Assembly: GCF_007751715.1 (NCBI RefSeq)
Contig: NZ_CP036292.1
Location: 5,959,339 to 6,023,338, forward strand
Direction of reading: 5' to 3'
From: Rosistilla oblonga
GTDB taxonomy: Bacteria > Planctomycetota > Planctomycetia > Pirellulales > Pirellulaceae
DNA: 64,000 nt
Shown here: piece after piece, positions 29,767-38,626 of the stretch
Position numbering within the stretch: position 1 is the first letter of the stretch
How the letters are laid out: each line of letters starts with the position of its first letter
The notes under the pieces: generated by a model
The model's input: only the letters and a program-made list of their open reading frames with translations
The model's database searches: none
What the model was told of the DNA's origin: nothing
Translations under genes and position numbers: made by a program

Positions 29767-30438
29767 ATGTTCGATTCGCTGCAGACTTGGTTTGGCATTC
29801 CGCCGCAGGAACAGCCAGCCAATCACTACCGCTTGCTGGGCATCGAGCTGTTCGAATCCAGCGTCGAGACGATCGATGCTGGGTTCGAACAGCGGATGAC
29901 GTATCTGCATGGCTGTTCGACGGGAGAGCACGCCGAACAAGCCGAAAAGTTGATGAACGAGGTCTCCGCGGCTCGGCTGATCCTGCTGAATCCTGAGAAG
30001 AAGGCGAGCTACGACGCTTCGTTGCGGCGATCGTTGGCCGCTCCCGTCGTCGCGGTCGCGGCGGCACCAGTCGTTCCCGCAGCCCCCGCGGCTCCAATCT
30101 CTCCTCCAGCCCGACCTGCACCGCCGCGTCAGGCTCGGCCGACGCTGGCTCCACCGGTCCGTCCGTCGGCCCCTCAAAATCCCTTTGGTTCGCTCAGCCC
30201 TCGTTCTGCCACGGACGCCAAGAACTTTGCGATCCGGACGCCCGAGAGCGACTCGCGCGACGCGGAGACGCCGAAGTCGAACCGCAACGCTCAGAACTGG
30301 ATCATCGTCGGCTTTTCGGTGCTAGTCAGCTGCCTGCTGCTGGGGCTGGTCGCGTTGATTCTCGCCCTGGTCAATCCCTATGTCCCACCTAGCCCGGGGC
30401 AAAGCCAACCGAGCGCCGTCCGCAATTCAGCTCCTTGA
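29767..30438 (+). CDS. degenerate J-domain membrane protein
   Basis: 223 residues. Residues about 16-85 resemble a DnaJ domain (NHYRLLGIELFE ... AEKLMNEVSAARLILLNPEK and KASYDASL). The HPD tripeptide that activates Hsp70 is replaced by HGC. A long Pro/Ala-rich linker follows (about 88-175), and a single transmembrane helix lies near the C-terminus (WIIVGFSVLVSCLLLGLVAL). Start ATG 29767 is preferred over an upstream ATG at 29728, which adds a non-homologous Arg-rich stretch. It stands about 3 kb from an Hsp70-like gene on the same strand. Function unknown. Confidence 0.72.
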   Translation: MFDSLQTWFGIPPQEQPANHYRLLGIELFESSVETIDAGFEQRMTYLHGCSTGEHAEQAEKLMNEVSAARLILLNPEKKASYDASLRRSLAAPVVAVAAAPVVPAAPAAPISPPARPAPPRQARPTLAPPVRPSAPQNPFGSLSPRSATDAKNFAIRTPESDSRDAETPKSNRNAQNWIIVGFSVLVSCLLLGLVALILALVNPYVPPSPGQSQPSAVRNSAP

Positions 30439-30455
30439 TCAGACCAGCGCGAGCA

Positions 30456-30500
30456 CGTAGAGGAAGTCGTCAAGACTTTCGTTCCACCGCCCACAGGGCC
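30456..30500. repeat. half copy of the hairpin repeat A
   Basis: CGTAGAGGAAGTCGTCAAGACTTTCGTTCCAC matches the left arm of the two full hairpin repeats at 32261 and 32618. The right arm is absent. Confidence 0.7.
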
Positions 30501-30676
30501 GACCGTTCGCACGGATTGCCAGGTCTCGATACACTATGATTCGGTTGAGAACCACGTGGGTAGATCCGGTGGCCCGATGGCGACTAACGCTAATCTCTTG
30601 TCGCACCTGCACGTGAATCAAAACGTGTAACTCAATCTTCCATCCGCACCAAAAATCAAACCCGAAACCGAATTAG

Positions 30677-32173
30677 ATGAAACAAACCAAATCAGTCATT
30701 CCCCACGGGACTCTGGCCCGCCGACTCGTCGCCGTCGCGCTGACGACCACACTTTTCGTCGGTTGCAATAAAAAGGGCGACACCATTTCGTCGGCAGAGG
30801 AGGCTGACAAGAAAGCTGGCATTGCCGCCCCCGGCATCGAGGAAACCAAAGCGATCGCCGAGGAGGGCTTCATCTACGGACTGCCAATCGTGATGAACTA
30901 TGCGGTGATGAACGAATTCAGCGTCGACAAGAACTCGGGGCAGTTCAAGGCCCCGTTTAATGTCCTCAATAGCGAAGCCCGAGTCGCCACTTATAAGGAT
31001 ACGGCGGTAGTCACCCCCAACAGCGATACACCGTATTCCTTCCTGTGGCTCGACCTGCGCAGCGAGCCGATGGTGATCTCGGTTCCGGCCGTGGAGAAGG
31101 ACCGCTACTACTCGGTGCAGTTGATCGATGGCAATACTTATAACTACGGCTACATCGGCAGCCGTTCCACGGGAACCGAGGCGGGTAAATACCTGGCTGT
31201 TGGGCCCGACTGGAAAGGCGACAAGCCGGCGGGCATCGACAAGGTCTTCCACTCCAGCACGCCGTTTGGTGTAACGCTTTTCCGCACCCAACTGTTCAAT
31301 CCTGCCGATATGCCCAACGTGGTGAAGGTTCAGGCCGGCTTCAAGGTGCAACCACTGTCCGCCTTCCTGAATCAACCAGCGCCCCCTGCCGCACCGGAAA
31401 TCGATTTCATCCCGGCGACCACCAAGGGGATTAAGAAGAATTTCTACGAATATCTCGACGCCGCGCTCGCGACCGTGCCGGAGACACCGGAAAACAAGCC
31501 GGTTCGCGAAAAGCTGGCCAGCATTGGTATCGGACCGGGCAAGTCGTTCGAATTCAAGGATCTCTCCGACGAACACAAGGCGGCCGTGCTGCTGGGGATG
31601 AAAGAGGGCGACGACAAGGTGAAGGCGTTCATCGCTGGAGCAGGCAAGGATCAGAATGGCTGGCAGGTGGGAGGGGTCTCTGGTGGAGATCATGCCTACT
31701 ACAACAGCGACTGGCTCAAGCGTGCTGCGACGGCAAGCGCAGGGCTCTACGCAAATGACGCCGCCGAAGCCACCTACCCGTTGACCCGCAAAGACGCCGA
31801 TGGTGAAGAGCTGGATACCAGCAAGCACAACTACACGCTTACATTCGACGAGGGCAAACTGCCACCAGTAAATGCCTTCTGGTCGGTGACGATGTATGAC
31901 GGCAAGAGTCAATTGCTGATCGAGAATCCGATCGATCGCTATCTCATCAATTCGCCGATGTTGCCGGACATGAAGAAGAACGATGATGGCTCGGTGACAA
32001 TCTACATCCAGAAGGAGAGCCCTGGCGCCGACAAGGAATCCAACTGGCTGCCCGCTCCCAACGACACCGCCTACCTCGTGATGCGGCTCTATTGGCCTAA
32101 AACCGAGGCTCCTTCCATCCTGCCGCCGGGCGAAGGCACTTGGCAACCGCCGGGAATCGTCAAGACGAACTAG
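30677..32173 (+). CDS. DUF1254/DUF1214 lipoprotein
   Basis: 498 residues. Lipoprotein signal with lipobox FVGC (Cys30). The N-terminal part is DUF1254 (AEEGFIYGLPIVMNYAVMNEF, ATYKDTAVVTPNSDTPYSF, RYYSVQLIDGNTYNYGYIGS). The C-terminal part is DUF1214 (NAFWSVTMYDGKSQLLIENP, RYLINSP and WLPAPNDTAYLVMRLYWP). Family members occur in many bacteria and lack a firm function. The gene stands alone with a good terminator at 32200 and repeats on both sides, which would suit an accessory gene. Confidence 0.88.
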   Translation: MKQTKSVIPHGTLARRLVAVALTTTLFVGCNKKGDTISSAEEADKKAGIAAPGIEETKAIAEEGFIYGLPIVMNYAVMNEFSVDKNSGQFKAPFNVLNSEARVATYKDTAVVTPNSDTPYSFLWLDLRSEPMVISVPAVEKDRYYSVQLIDGNTYNYGYIGSRSTGTEAGKYLAVGPDWKGDKPAGIDKVFHSSTPFGVTLFRTQLFNPADMPNVVKVQAGFKVQPLSAFLNQPAPPAAPEIDFIPATTKGIKKNFYEYLDAALATVPETPENKPVREKLASIGIGPGKSFEFKDLSDEHKAAVLLGMKEGDDKVKAFIAGAGKDQNGWQVGGVSGGDHAYYNSDWLKRAATASAGLYANDAAEATYPLTRKDADGEELDTSKHNYTLTFDEGKLPPVNAFWSVTMYDGKSQLLIENPIDRYLINSPMLPDMKKNDDGSVTIYIQKESPGADKESNWLPAPNDTAYLVMRLYWPKTEAPSILPPGEGTWQPPGIVKTN

Positions 32174-32199
32174 TTCTTTTCGATTCGACGACACGCGAT

Positions 32200-32235
32200 C
32201 GAGCCGCTCCCCTACCGGAGCGGCTCGCGTTTTTT
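32200..32235 (+). terminator. terminator after the DUF1254 gene
   Basis: CGAGCCGCTCC and GGAGCGGCTCG form an 11-bp perfect stem around CCTACC, followed by CGTTTTTT. Confidence 0.92.
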
Positions 32236-32260
32236 ACCGCTCGACCGTAAATCACTCTGG

Positions 32261-32331
32261 CGTAGCGGAAGTCGTCAAGACTTTCGTTCCACAGCCCAGC
32301 ATTCACGAAACTCTTGACGAGTTCCGCTACG
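32261..32331. repeat. hairpin repeat A, full copy
   Basis: A ~71-bp inverted repeat. The left arm GTAGCGGAAGTCGTCAAGA and right arm TCTTGACGAGTTCCGCTAC are nearly complementary, with a ~24-nt loop between. Non-autonomous REP/MITE-like. Confidence 0.85.
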
Positions 32332-32347
32332 GGAGCCGCGCACCTGT

Positions 32348-32438
32348 CGGGGCTGAGCCAATAAATGAAGCCCGTTCGGGACAGGCATGAAGCGCATTTT
32401 CGTTTAACCGCGGTGGCAACGCCCCGCGCGTCCATAGC
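32348..32438. repeat. repeat B, copy 1
   Basis: A ~91-bp element beginning CGGGGCTGAGCC and ending AACGCCCCGCGCGTCCATAG. It is repeated at 32496-32588 with roughly 80% identity by eye. Confidence 0.8.
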
Positions 32439-32495
32439 CATGCCTTCCCGCAGCGTTTGAGTCCTTTAGACCTAACCGAAGCGATCGCCCCCAAC

Positions 32496-32588
32496 CGGGG
32501 CTGAGCCGATAGTCGAAGCCCGATCGGCACAGGCTTGAAGAGCATTCTCGTTTAACCGCGGCGGCAACGCCCCGCGCGTCCATAGCTA
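32496..32588. repeat. repeat B, copy 2
   Basis: Second copy of the element at 32348, in the same orientation, separated by 57 bp of unrelated sequence. Confidence 0.8.
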
Positions 32589-32617
32589 GGCGCACGCATG
32601 ACGCCGTTCCTCCTTGG

Positions 32618-32687
32618 CGTAGCGGAAGTCGTCAAGACTTCGTTCCCCAGCCCCGGCATTCCGAAACTCTCGACGAGTTCCGCTACG
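32618..32687. repeat. hairpin repeat A, second full copy
   Basis: Left arm GTAGCGGAAGTCGTCAAGA and right arm TCTCGACGAGTTCCGCTAC, in the same orientation as the copy at 32261. It flanks the two B elements on the other side. Confidence 0.85.
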
Positions 32688-32875
32688 TGGTTCAGTGAAC
32701 GATTTCGGGCACGTCAAACCGGGACGGAGAATGGATCTTCGATCGCGGGGTTCCTCTTGTTACAATAGGGCTCCAGCGGGGATTTTGCGTCGACCAGATT
32801 GACGCCTCGGGCAAACTTCAACAACGGAAACGGGCTCTTTCGGCGTTCGTTTCACTTCTTTCGAGCAGCACCTAC

Positions 32876-34426
32876 TTGAACCAAAAAGCAGACAATATCG
32901 TCGGCATCGACCTGGGAACCACTTTCAGCGTCGTCGCGCATCTCGACGCTGCGGGGATTCCGCGGACGGTGACCAATGCCGAGGGAGACCTGACGACGCC
33001 CAGCGTGGTGATGTTTGAAGAGAACGAATTTGTCGTCGGCAAAGAGGCGGCCAAGGCGGCGGCGTTGTTTCCCGACAAGGTGGCGGAGTTCGCCAAGCGG
33101 GAGATGGGCAAACCGATGTTCTCCAAATCGTTTGGCGGCCAATCGTTTCCGCCGGAGGTGATCCAGTCGCTGATCCTGGAGAAGTTGAAACGCGACGCGG
33201 CCGACAAAATTGGCCCGATCACCAAAGCGGTGATCACGGTGCCGGCCTACTTCAACGAACCCAAACGCCGCGCCACTCAAGACGCCGGTCGACTGGCGGG
33301 GCTCGAAGTCTTGGCGGTGATCAACGAACCAACCGCTGCGGCGATCGCCTACGGTGTCTCCGAAGGCTTCTTAAATGCTCAAGGCGAATCGCAGCGAGCT
33401 GAAACGATCCTGGTCTACGATCTCGGCGGCGGCACGTTCGACGTGTCGGTGATGCGAATCGATGGTCAGCACTACGAAGTGATCGCCACCGATGGCAACG
33501 TGATGCTGGGAGGCGCCGATTGGGATCGCTGTTTGGCAAAACATCTGGTCGATCGATTCGCCGACGAACATCTGATCGATCCCTGCCAAGATCCCAATGC
33601 GATGGCGCGGTTCATGCGCGAAGCCGAAGAGGCCAAGCGGACGTTAAGCGCTCGGTCGCAGGCCAACGTGTTGATCGAATTCGCCGGCGCGGTGATGCGA
33701 ACAACGGTTACGCGGGCGGAGTTCGATGAACTGACAGCCCATCTGTTGGAACGGACGCGGTTCACCGTCAACAAAGTCATCAAAGAAGCGGGGCTCGGGT
33801 GGGACGAGGTCACGCGGGTGCTGCTGGTTGGCGGTTCGACGCGGATGCCGCAGGTCGGCCAGATGTTGAAGCAGCAGAGCGGCCGGGCGGCCGATCGATC
33901 GCTTTCGGCCGACGAAGCGGTTGCTCACGGAGCGGCTCTGTACGGCAAGATCTTGCAATCGCGGCAAGCTGGCCAGCCCGAATCGATCCAGGTGACGAAC
34001 GTTAATTCGCACGCACTGGGCGTATTGGGAATCGAAAAAGCGACCGGCCAACCTCGCAATCGCGTGATGATTCCCCGCAACTCACCTCTCCCTTCATCGC
34101 ACACAGCTCAATTTGAAACGCACAAATCGGGTCAGCCCAACGTGGCGGTCCAGGTGGTGGAAGGAGGCGACAGCAGCGGCCAGAATTCCACGATGATCGG
34201 CAAGTGTGTCGTCCACGATCTGCCGCCGGGCCTGCCCGCCGGAACGCCGGTCTGGGTGAAGTTCCAATACGACGCCGACGGGATGTTAGGCGTCGCCGCC
34301 AGCCTGCCGAGCGTTGGCATCACCGCGAGGTTGCAGATTCAACGCCAGAGCGGACTGACCGACAGCGCGTTGACCGATTGGAACGACAAGATGAAAGAGA
34401 TCTACAGCGCCCTCGATTTGGACTGA
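32876..34426 (+). CDS. Hsp70-family protein (DnaK paralogue)
   Basis: 516 residues, shorter than DnaK (about 640). The ATPase domain is complete: GIDLGTTFSVVAHLD near residue 10, a phosphate-binding VYDLGGGTFDVSVMRID, and VLLVGGSTRMPQVGQML. The substrate-binding beta domain follows, but the C-terminal helical lid is missing. The frame opens with TTG at 32876, six residues before the first ATPase strand; no ATG would retain that strand and no clear Shine-Dalgarno sequence is seen. The next gene, an FHA-like protein, starts 7 bp downstream. Probably a specialised chaperone. Confidence 0.92.
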   Translation: MNQKADNIVGIDLGTTFSVVAHLDAAGIPRTVTNAEGDLTTPSVVMFEENEFVVGKEAAKAAALFPDKVAEFAKREMGKPMFSKSFGGQSFPPEVIQSLILEKLKRDAADKIGPITKAVITVPAYFNEPKRRATQDAGRLAGLEVLAVINEPTAAAIAYGVSEGFLNAQGESQRAETILVYDLGGGTFDVSVMRIDGQHYEVIATDGNVMLGGADWDRCLAKHLVDRFADEHLIDPCQDPNAMARFMREAEEAKRTLSARSQANVLIEFAGAVMRTTVTRAEFDELTAHLLERTRFTVNKVIKEAGLGWDEVTRVLLVGGSTRMPQVGQMLKQQSGRAADRSLSADEAVAHGAALYGKILQSRQAGQPESIQVTNVNSHALGVLGIEKATGQPRNRVMIPRNSPLPSSHTAQFETHKSGQPNVAVQVVEGGDSSGQNSTMIGKCVVHDLPPGLPAGTPVWVKFQYDADGMLGVAASLPSVGITARLQIQRQSGLTDSALTDWNDKMKEIYSALDLD

Positions 34427-34433
34427 TGCGATC

Positions 34434-35210
34434 GTGGCTGTGGAACTCTCACTCGACAACGGCCAATGCCAAGTCTTCGCGAAAAACGAAGTCACCGTCG
34501 GTTGCGCCAGCCGATGCGACTTCGTCATTCCGCCGCTCGATGGAATCAACGACACGCACGCGGTGATCCGCCGCGTCGCCAACCGTTGGATGATCCAAAG
34601 CAGTGGCCCGTGGCAGCTGTTCCCCGCCGAAACCCCACCCGACACGCGGCACTGGATCGAATCTGCGACCGCGATCGATCTAGCCCAGCGCGGCCCAACG
34701 CTACACTTCCGCATCGATCCGACAGCCGTTGTGGCCGCCGATCGGCAACCGATCTCCGCTGCCCAACCTCCCAAACCAACTCCGCTCCAAGCTCCACCAC
34801 AACCGATCGCAACATCGCAGCCTGTGCCGGTGCGTCCCAGCCAGCGGCCGACAGCACCGGCTGAATTCGACGACCGCGGATCGCCGCATCCCGATCAACA
34901 TGGTCGCCCCTTCAACGATCCGGCAGAAGGATCACGCTCGGGGCATGCCTCCGCAATTCCGCGGCTCGGCCGCGCCGACACATTGCGTCGCCGGCGCTCC
35001 CTCGGGTTCATGGGCTTTGTCGCTGAAGCGATCAAGGTCGTCCTGGGCGCCGCCGTTGGGCTCTCTTGCAGCTACTACATTATGTGTCGCTTCCTGCCCG
35101 ACTCTGCGCTGCTGCAGTTAATCGCTGCCGAACTGCCGGCAAACCTGCAGCCGGAGGTGATTCGGGGAGAGCAAATCGGCGGCGAACAAAACAGCGATCC
35201 GCCGCAGTGA
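34434..35210 (+). CDS. FHA-like domain protein with C-terminal membrane helix
   Basis: 258 residues. The N-terminal ~95 residues resemble an FHA fold (CQVFAKNEVTVGCASRCDFVIP, NDTHAVIRRVANRWMIQ), with a C/H-containing variation of the usual R-G-S-H pattern. A Pro/Gln-rich linker follows, and a hydrophobic helix lies near 205-222 (VVLGAAVGLSCSYYIMC). GTG start at 34434, 7 bp after the Hsp70 stop, implying an operon. It may bind phosphothreonine, but the key residues are not all clear. Confidence 0.65.
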   Translation: MAVELSLDNGQCQVFAKNEVTVGCASRCDFVIPPLDGINDTHAVIRRVANRWMIQSSGPWQLFPAETPPDTRHWIESATAIDLAQRGPTLHFRIDPTAVVAADRQPISAAQPPKPTPLQAPPQPIATSQPVPVRPSQRPTAPAEFDDRGSPHPDQHGRPFNDPAEGSRSGHASAIPRLGRADTLRRRRSLGFMGFVAEAIKVVLGAAVGLSCSYYIMCRFLPDSALLQLIAAELPANLQPEVIRGEQIGGEQNSDPPQ

Positions 35211-35296
35211 TCTTGTGTTATGATATCGGCTCCCCGGCTGCGACCTGCACGCCTCACCAACCTGATAAAATTCCAGTTATTGGAGAACCCTCCCCG

Positions 35297-36061
35297 ATGG
35301 TCCGAACTCTCGTCTCCCTCCTGATCGCAGGTGTCATGATGACGCAGTCCTTCGCTGTCGAAGGCAAACAGTATTTCGAAATCCGCCAATACAAACTGAA
35401 AGAGAACGCCGACCCAACGCTGTTGGATGCCTATCTCTCCGACGCCCTGCTGCCGGCGCTAAACCGAATGGGCATCGAGCCGGTTGGATTGTTCAAGACC
35501 GATTCGAGCGAAGAGCAGGAATCGCGGTTCGTCCTGATCCCGCTGGACGACGCCGGTCAAGTTGCCGAGATCCCAGCCAAGCTGGCGGCCGACAAAGCTT
35601 ATGCCGAAGCGGCGACCGAATACAATCAGATCCCACCATCGACACCGATCCTCGATCGCGTCCGCAGCGAGTTATTGATCGCGTTCGACGTGCTTCCCCG
35701 CTTGAATCAGCCCGAGCTGAGCAAAAACAAAGAGCAGCGGATCTTCGAACTGCGAACCTACGAAAGCGCCACCGAACACCGCGGCGATCTGAAAGTGGAG
35801 ATGTTCAATTCGGGTGAGGTTCCGATTTTCTTGGACTGCGGAATCCAACCGATCTTCTTCGGTCAAGCGATCGTTGGCGACAAGATCCCCAACCTGACCT
35901 ATATGACTGTCTATCCAAATCAGGAAGCCAAAGACGAAGGTTGGAAGAAGTTCCGCGTCCATCCCGATTGGAAAGTCCTGAGCAAGAAGGAACGTTATGC
36001 CAACACGGTTAGCACGATCCACAAATGGAACCTGTTGCCGCTGCCCGCAAGCCAGCTGTAA
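35297..36061 (+). CDS. exported NIPSNAP-family protein
   Basis: 254 residues with a signal peptide (MVRTLVSLLIAGVMMTQSFAVEG). Two NIPSNAP-like ferredoxin-fold repeats follow: YFEIRQYKLKENADPTLLDAYL and RIFELRTYESATEHRGDLKVEMF, ending WKKFRVHPDWKVLSKKERYA. The role of the family in bacteria is unclear. Start ATG 35297 with GGAG upstream; the frame is open further upstream, but that would lose the signal peptide. Confidence 0.85.
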   Translation: MVRTLVSLLIAGVMMTQSFAVEGKQYFEIRQYKLKENADPTLLDAYLSDALLPALNRMGIEPVGLFKTDSSEEQESRFVLIPLDDAGQVAEIPAKLAADKAYAEAATEYNQIPPSTPILDRVRSELLIAFDVLPRLNQPELSKNKEQRIFELRTYESATEHRGDLKVEMFNSGEVPIFLDCGIQPIFFGQAIVGDKIPNLTYMTVYPNQEAKDEGWKKFRVHPDWKVLSKKERYANTVSTIHKWNLLPLPASQL

Positions 36062-36067
36062 CATCCG

Positions 36068-37420
36068 ATGAACGCAGCGGAATCCCAGCCGCTGCAACGT
36101 CTCGCGAAGGCCGATGCCATGCATCTGCCCGGAGGACGGTTTACGCTGGGATTGCCCGATGCGAGTCGCCACGCCGCGGCCGTCGGGATCGGTAATTCCA
36201 TCTGTTGGATTCCCGACAGCGTCCGCTGGCGGCGCCCGCTCTACGCGGTCGTCAGTTCTCGGATCGGCCGCCATCTGCATCGTCGATGCGATTGGTTTGC
36301 GTTGTTGCGACAAGCGATCGCCGCGACGCAGCAGGATGGGGCAACGCTGTTGATCAGCGAAGGAACTGCCGCAGCCCCTTGGGTTGGGCGGGCTGCCCAA
36401 CGTTTCGCGTGCCCCGCGATCACGATCTGCGTGAGCCCCGACAACGAAGACTTCGACCGCTGGCTCGGCCGGATTCAAAAGCATCCGCCAGCCGATCGGA
36501 TCGCGATCTCGCCTCCCATCGCTCCATCGACCACGCTCGCCGACGCCCCTCGCCGCGATGCTGTGGCGATCTTTCTCGCCGATCGAGTCTATGCGCCGTT
36601 GGTCTCCCGCGGCGGCAATATCGATCGCCTGTTGGATCGACGCCTCAACGATCGACGCTGGAATCCTGCAAGCGTTTGGATTGCGATCGATCCCAAAAAT
36701 CGTGGCGTCCCGTCGCACATCGATCGCGGCGCCGTCGGCTGGATGATCTCCGCAAGAAATGATCCGGTAGCTGTCACGCCGGGCGAAGTGCCACGAGAAG
36801 GGGACCTCTCACTCGGTGAACTGTTATCGCAGCGAGGCGAATCGGATGCTGCCGACCGCTGGCCCTATCTGGTCCACTGCACGCGAGAGCGGGATGGGGC
36901 GTGGCCCGATCAAAGCGAAGTCGACTTTCACGACGAACTGCTCTCGGGCGACTGCAACTGCGAATCGGGACCGCTGGCGACGCTGCGGCGGATCTTGCAG
37001 ACCGGGCGGCTGTTAGCGACTGATCGACTGACGCGCGGCAGCCAGCCGGTCGTCTGCCTTTCGGCTCGCCCGCTAGCCGATCTACTGGGCGGCCGCGTTT
37101 TCCGGTCCCATCTGGGACGCTGGGACTACGAACCGTATGGGATCGCGATCCACCGCAGCCTACTGGAAACGCAGGGCGGCCGGCCGGCGATTTACGGCGA
37201 CGCGGACGACTTCGACGCGCTGCCACCAGCCGATCGAACCTATTTCCAAGATCGTGGCACCACCCACGACTGGCGACTGGAAAAGGAATGGCGAATCGCA
37301 GCGGATATCGATCTGACGACGATTGCCAGCCACGAAGCGTTTGTCTTTGTCCGCTCGGTTAGCGATCTACCGCCGATCGCTCGCTACTGCCGATGGCCGA
37401 TTGTCGTCGTTGGCGTATAA
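36068..37420 (+). CDS. unrecognised two-domain protein (SLOG-like / AbiGi-DUF2971-like)
   Basis: 450 residues, no signal peptide. The N-terminal half (about 35-185) alternates strands and helices. A segment ALLRQAIAATQQDGATLLIS EGTAAAPWVGRAAQRFACP resembles Rossmann/SLOG nucleotide-binding folds of the DprA type. The C-terminal half (about 300-440) has VVCLSARPLADL, WDYEPYGIAIHR, RPAIYGDADDFDALPPADR and WRLEKEWRI, a pattern I associate with AbiGi/DUF2971-like proteins of abortive infection systems. Neither match is certain. It begins 6 bp after the NIPSNAP gene and is 63 bp before nadA. Function unknown. Confidence 0.55.
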   Translation: MNAAESQPLQRLAKADAMHLPGGRFTLGLPDASRHAAAVGIGNSICWIPDSVRWRRPLYAVVSSRIGRHLHRRCDWFALLRQAIAATQQDGATLLISEGTAAAPWVGRAAQRFACPAITICVSPDNEDFDRWLGRIQKHPPADRIAISPPIAPSTTLADAPRRDAVAIFLADRVYAPLVSRGGNIDRLLDRRLNDRRWNPASVWIAIDPKNRGVPSHIDRGAVGWMISARNDPVAVTPGEVPREGDLSLGELLSQRGESDAADRWPYLVHCTRERDGAWPDQSEVDFHDELLSGDCNCESGPLATLRRILQTGRLLATDRLTRGSQPVVCLSARPLADLLGGRVFRSHLGRWDYEPYGIAIHRSLLETQGGRPAIYGDADDFDALPPADRTYFQDRGTTHDWRLEKEWRIAADIDLTTIASHEAFVFVRSVSDLPPIARYCRWPIVVVGV

Positions 37421-37483
37421 TGCCATTTGAATCGCATGCCAACTCGCCGAACGGTTGGCTCAACATAAATAAGGGTGTATCTC

Positions 37484-38623
37484 GTGTCTGTATCGATCCA
37501 ACCTTCGGAGGCATTGCCGCTGAAGCCCTACAAATCGCTCTCCAACACCGAACTGTCCCAACGCATCCAAACGGTGCGTCAGCAATTGGGCGATTCGCTG
37601 CTGATTCTGGGGCATCACTATCAGCAGGACGAAGTGATCGAGCACAGCGATCTGCGTGGGGACAGTTATCAGTTGAGCCAGATGGCAGCCGAGAGCGCCG
37701 CTTGCAAGACGATCGTTTTTTGTGGTGTCCACTTCATGGCGGAAACCGCCGACATCTTGGCTAACCGCCCCGAGAAGCTGGAACAGCGCGACGGCCAACG
37801 CGTCAGCGTGATCCTGCCCGACATGGCGGCTGGTTGTTCGATGGCCGACATGGCGGCGATCGATCAAGTCGAAAACGCTTGGGCCGACATGGGCGAAGTG
37901 ATCGACACCAAATCGGTGATCCCGGTCACCTACATCAACAGTGCGGCCAGCCTGAAAGCGTTTTGCGGAAAACATGGCGGCATCGTCTGCACCAGCAGCA
38001 ACGCGCGGGCGGTCCTGGAATGGGCGTTTGAGCGCGGCCAACGCGTCTTCTTCTTCCCCGATCAACATCTCGGCCGCAACACCGCCCTGACGATGGACAT
38101 CACCAACGACCAGATGCCTGTCTGGGATCCGTACGAAGATGAACTTGGCGGCAACGACGAACAAGCGATCCGCGACAGTAAAGTGATCCTGTGGAAGGGG
38201 CACTGCAGCGTGCACCAAATGTTCCGCCCCGAACATGTCGACGCGTTCCGCAAGAACCACCCCGGCATCAAGATCTTGGTCCACCCCGAGTGCCCGCAAG
38301 ACGTCAACGACCTAGCCGATGTTTCGGGCAGCACCGGCAAGATCATCAACACAGTCAAAGAGAGCCCGGCGGGAACCAAGTGGGCGATCGGAACCGAATT
38401 GCATCTGGTGAACCGATTGAAGCAGGAACATCCCGAACAGGAGATCCATTTCCTGTCGCCAGTGATCTGCATGTGCGCAACGATGTACCGCATCGATCTG
38501 GCTCACCTGTGCTGGTGCTTGGAAAATCTGGTCGCCAAAGAAAACGTCAACGTGATCGAAGTCGATGAAGAGACCTCGCGATGGTCGCTGGTCGCACTGG
38601 AACGCATGCTTGCGGTGAAATAA
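37484..38623 (+). CDS. nadA: quinolinate synthase NadA
   Basis: 379 residues. Condenses iminoaspartate with dihydroxyacetone phosphate to quinolinate in de novo NAD synthesis, using a [4Fe-4S] cluster. LILGHHYQQDEVIEHSD and GDSYQLSQMAAES are the N-terminal signatures. The three cluster cysteines fall in FCGVHFMAETADIL, HPECPQDVNDLAD and SPVICMCATMYR. The GTG at 37484 (with AAGGG 9 nt upstream) is preferred; an upstream GTG at 37475 is possible. nnrE follows 3 bp later, so synthesis and repair of NAD are in one operon. No nadB or nadC lies nearby. Confidence 0.95.
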   Translation: MSVSIQPSEALPLKPYKSLSNTELSQRIQTVRQQLGDSLLILGHHYQQDEVIEHSDLRGDSYQLSQMAAESAACKTIVFCGVHFMAETADILANRPEKLEQRDGQRVSVILPDMAAGCSMADMAAIDQVENAWADMGEVIDTKSVIPVTYINSAASLKAFCGKHGGIVCTSSNARAVLEWAFERGQRVFFFPDQHLGRNTALTMDITNDQMPVWDPYEDELGGNDEQAIRDSKVILWKGHCSVHQMFRPEHVDAFRKNHPGIKILVHPECPQDVNDLADVSGSTGKIINTVKESPAGTKWAIGTELHLVNRLKQEHPEQEIHFLSPVICMCATMYRIDLAHLCWCLENLVAKENVNVIEVDEETSRWSLVALERMLAVK

Positions 38624-38626
38624 CCC

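Noticed and set aside
29511-29822. A small minus-strand frame before the J-domain gene
   Set aside because: It overlaps the start of the better supported plus-strand gene and looks like translated repeat DNA.
30692-32194. A 500-codon open frame antisense to the DUF1254 gene
   Set aside because: The DUF1254/1214 motifs and lipobox are on the plus strand; the antisense frame is a shadow.
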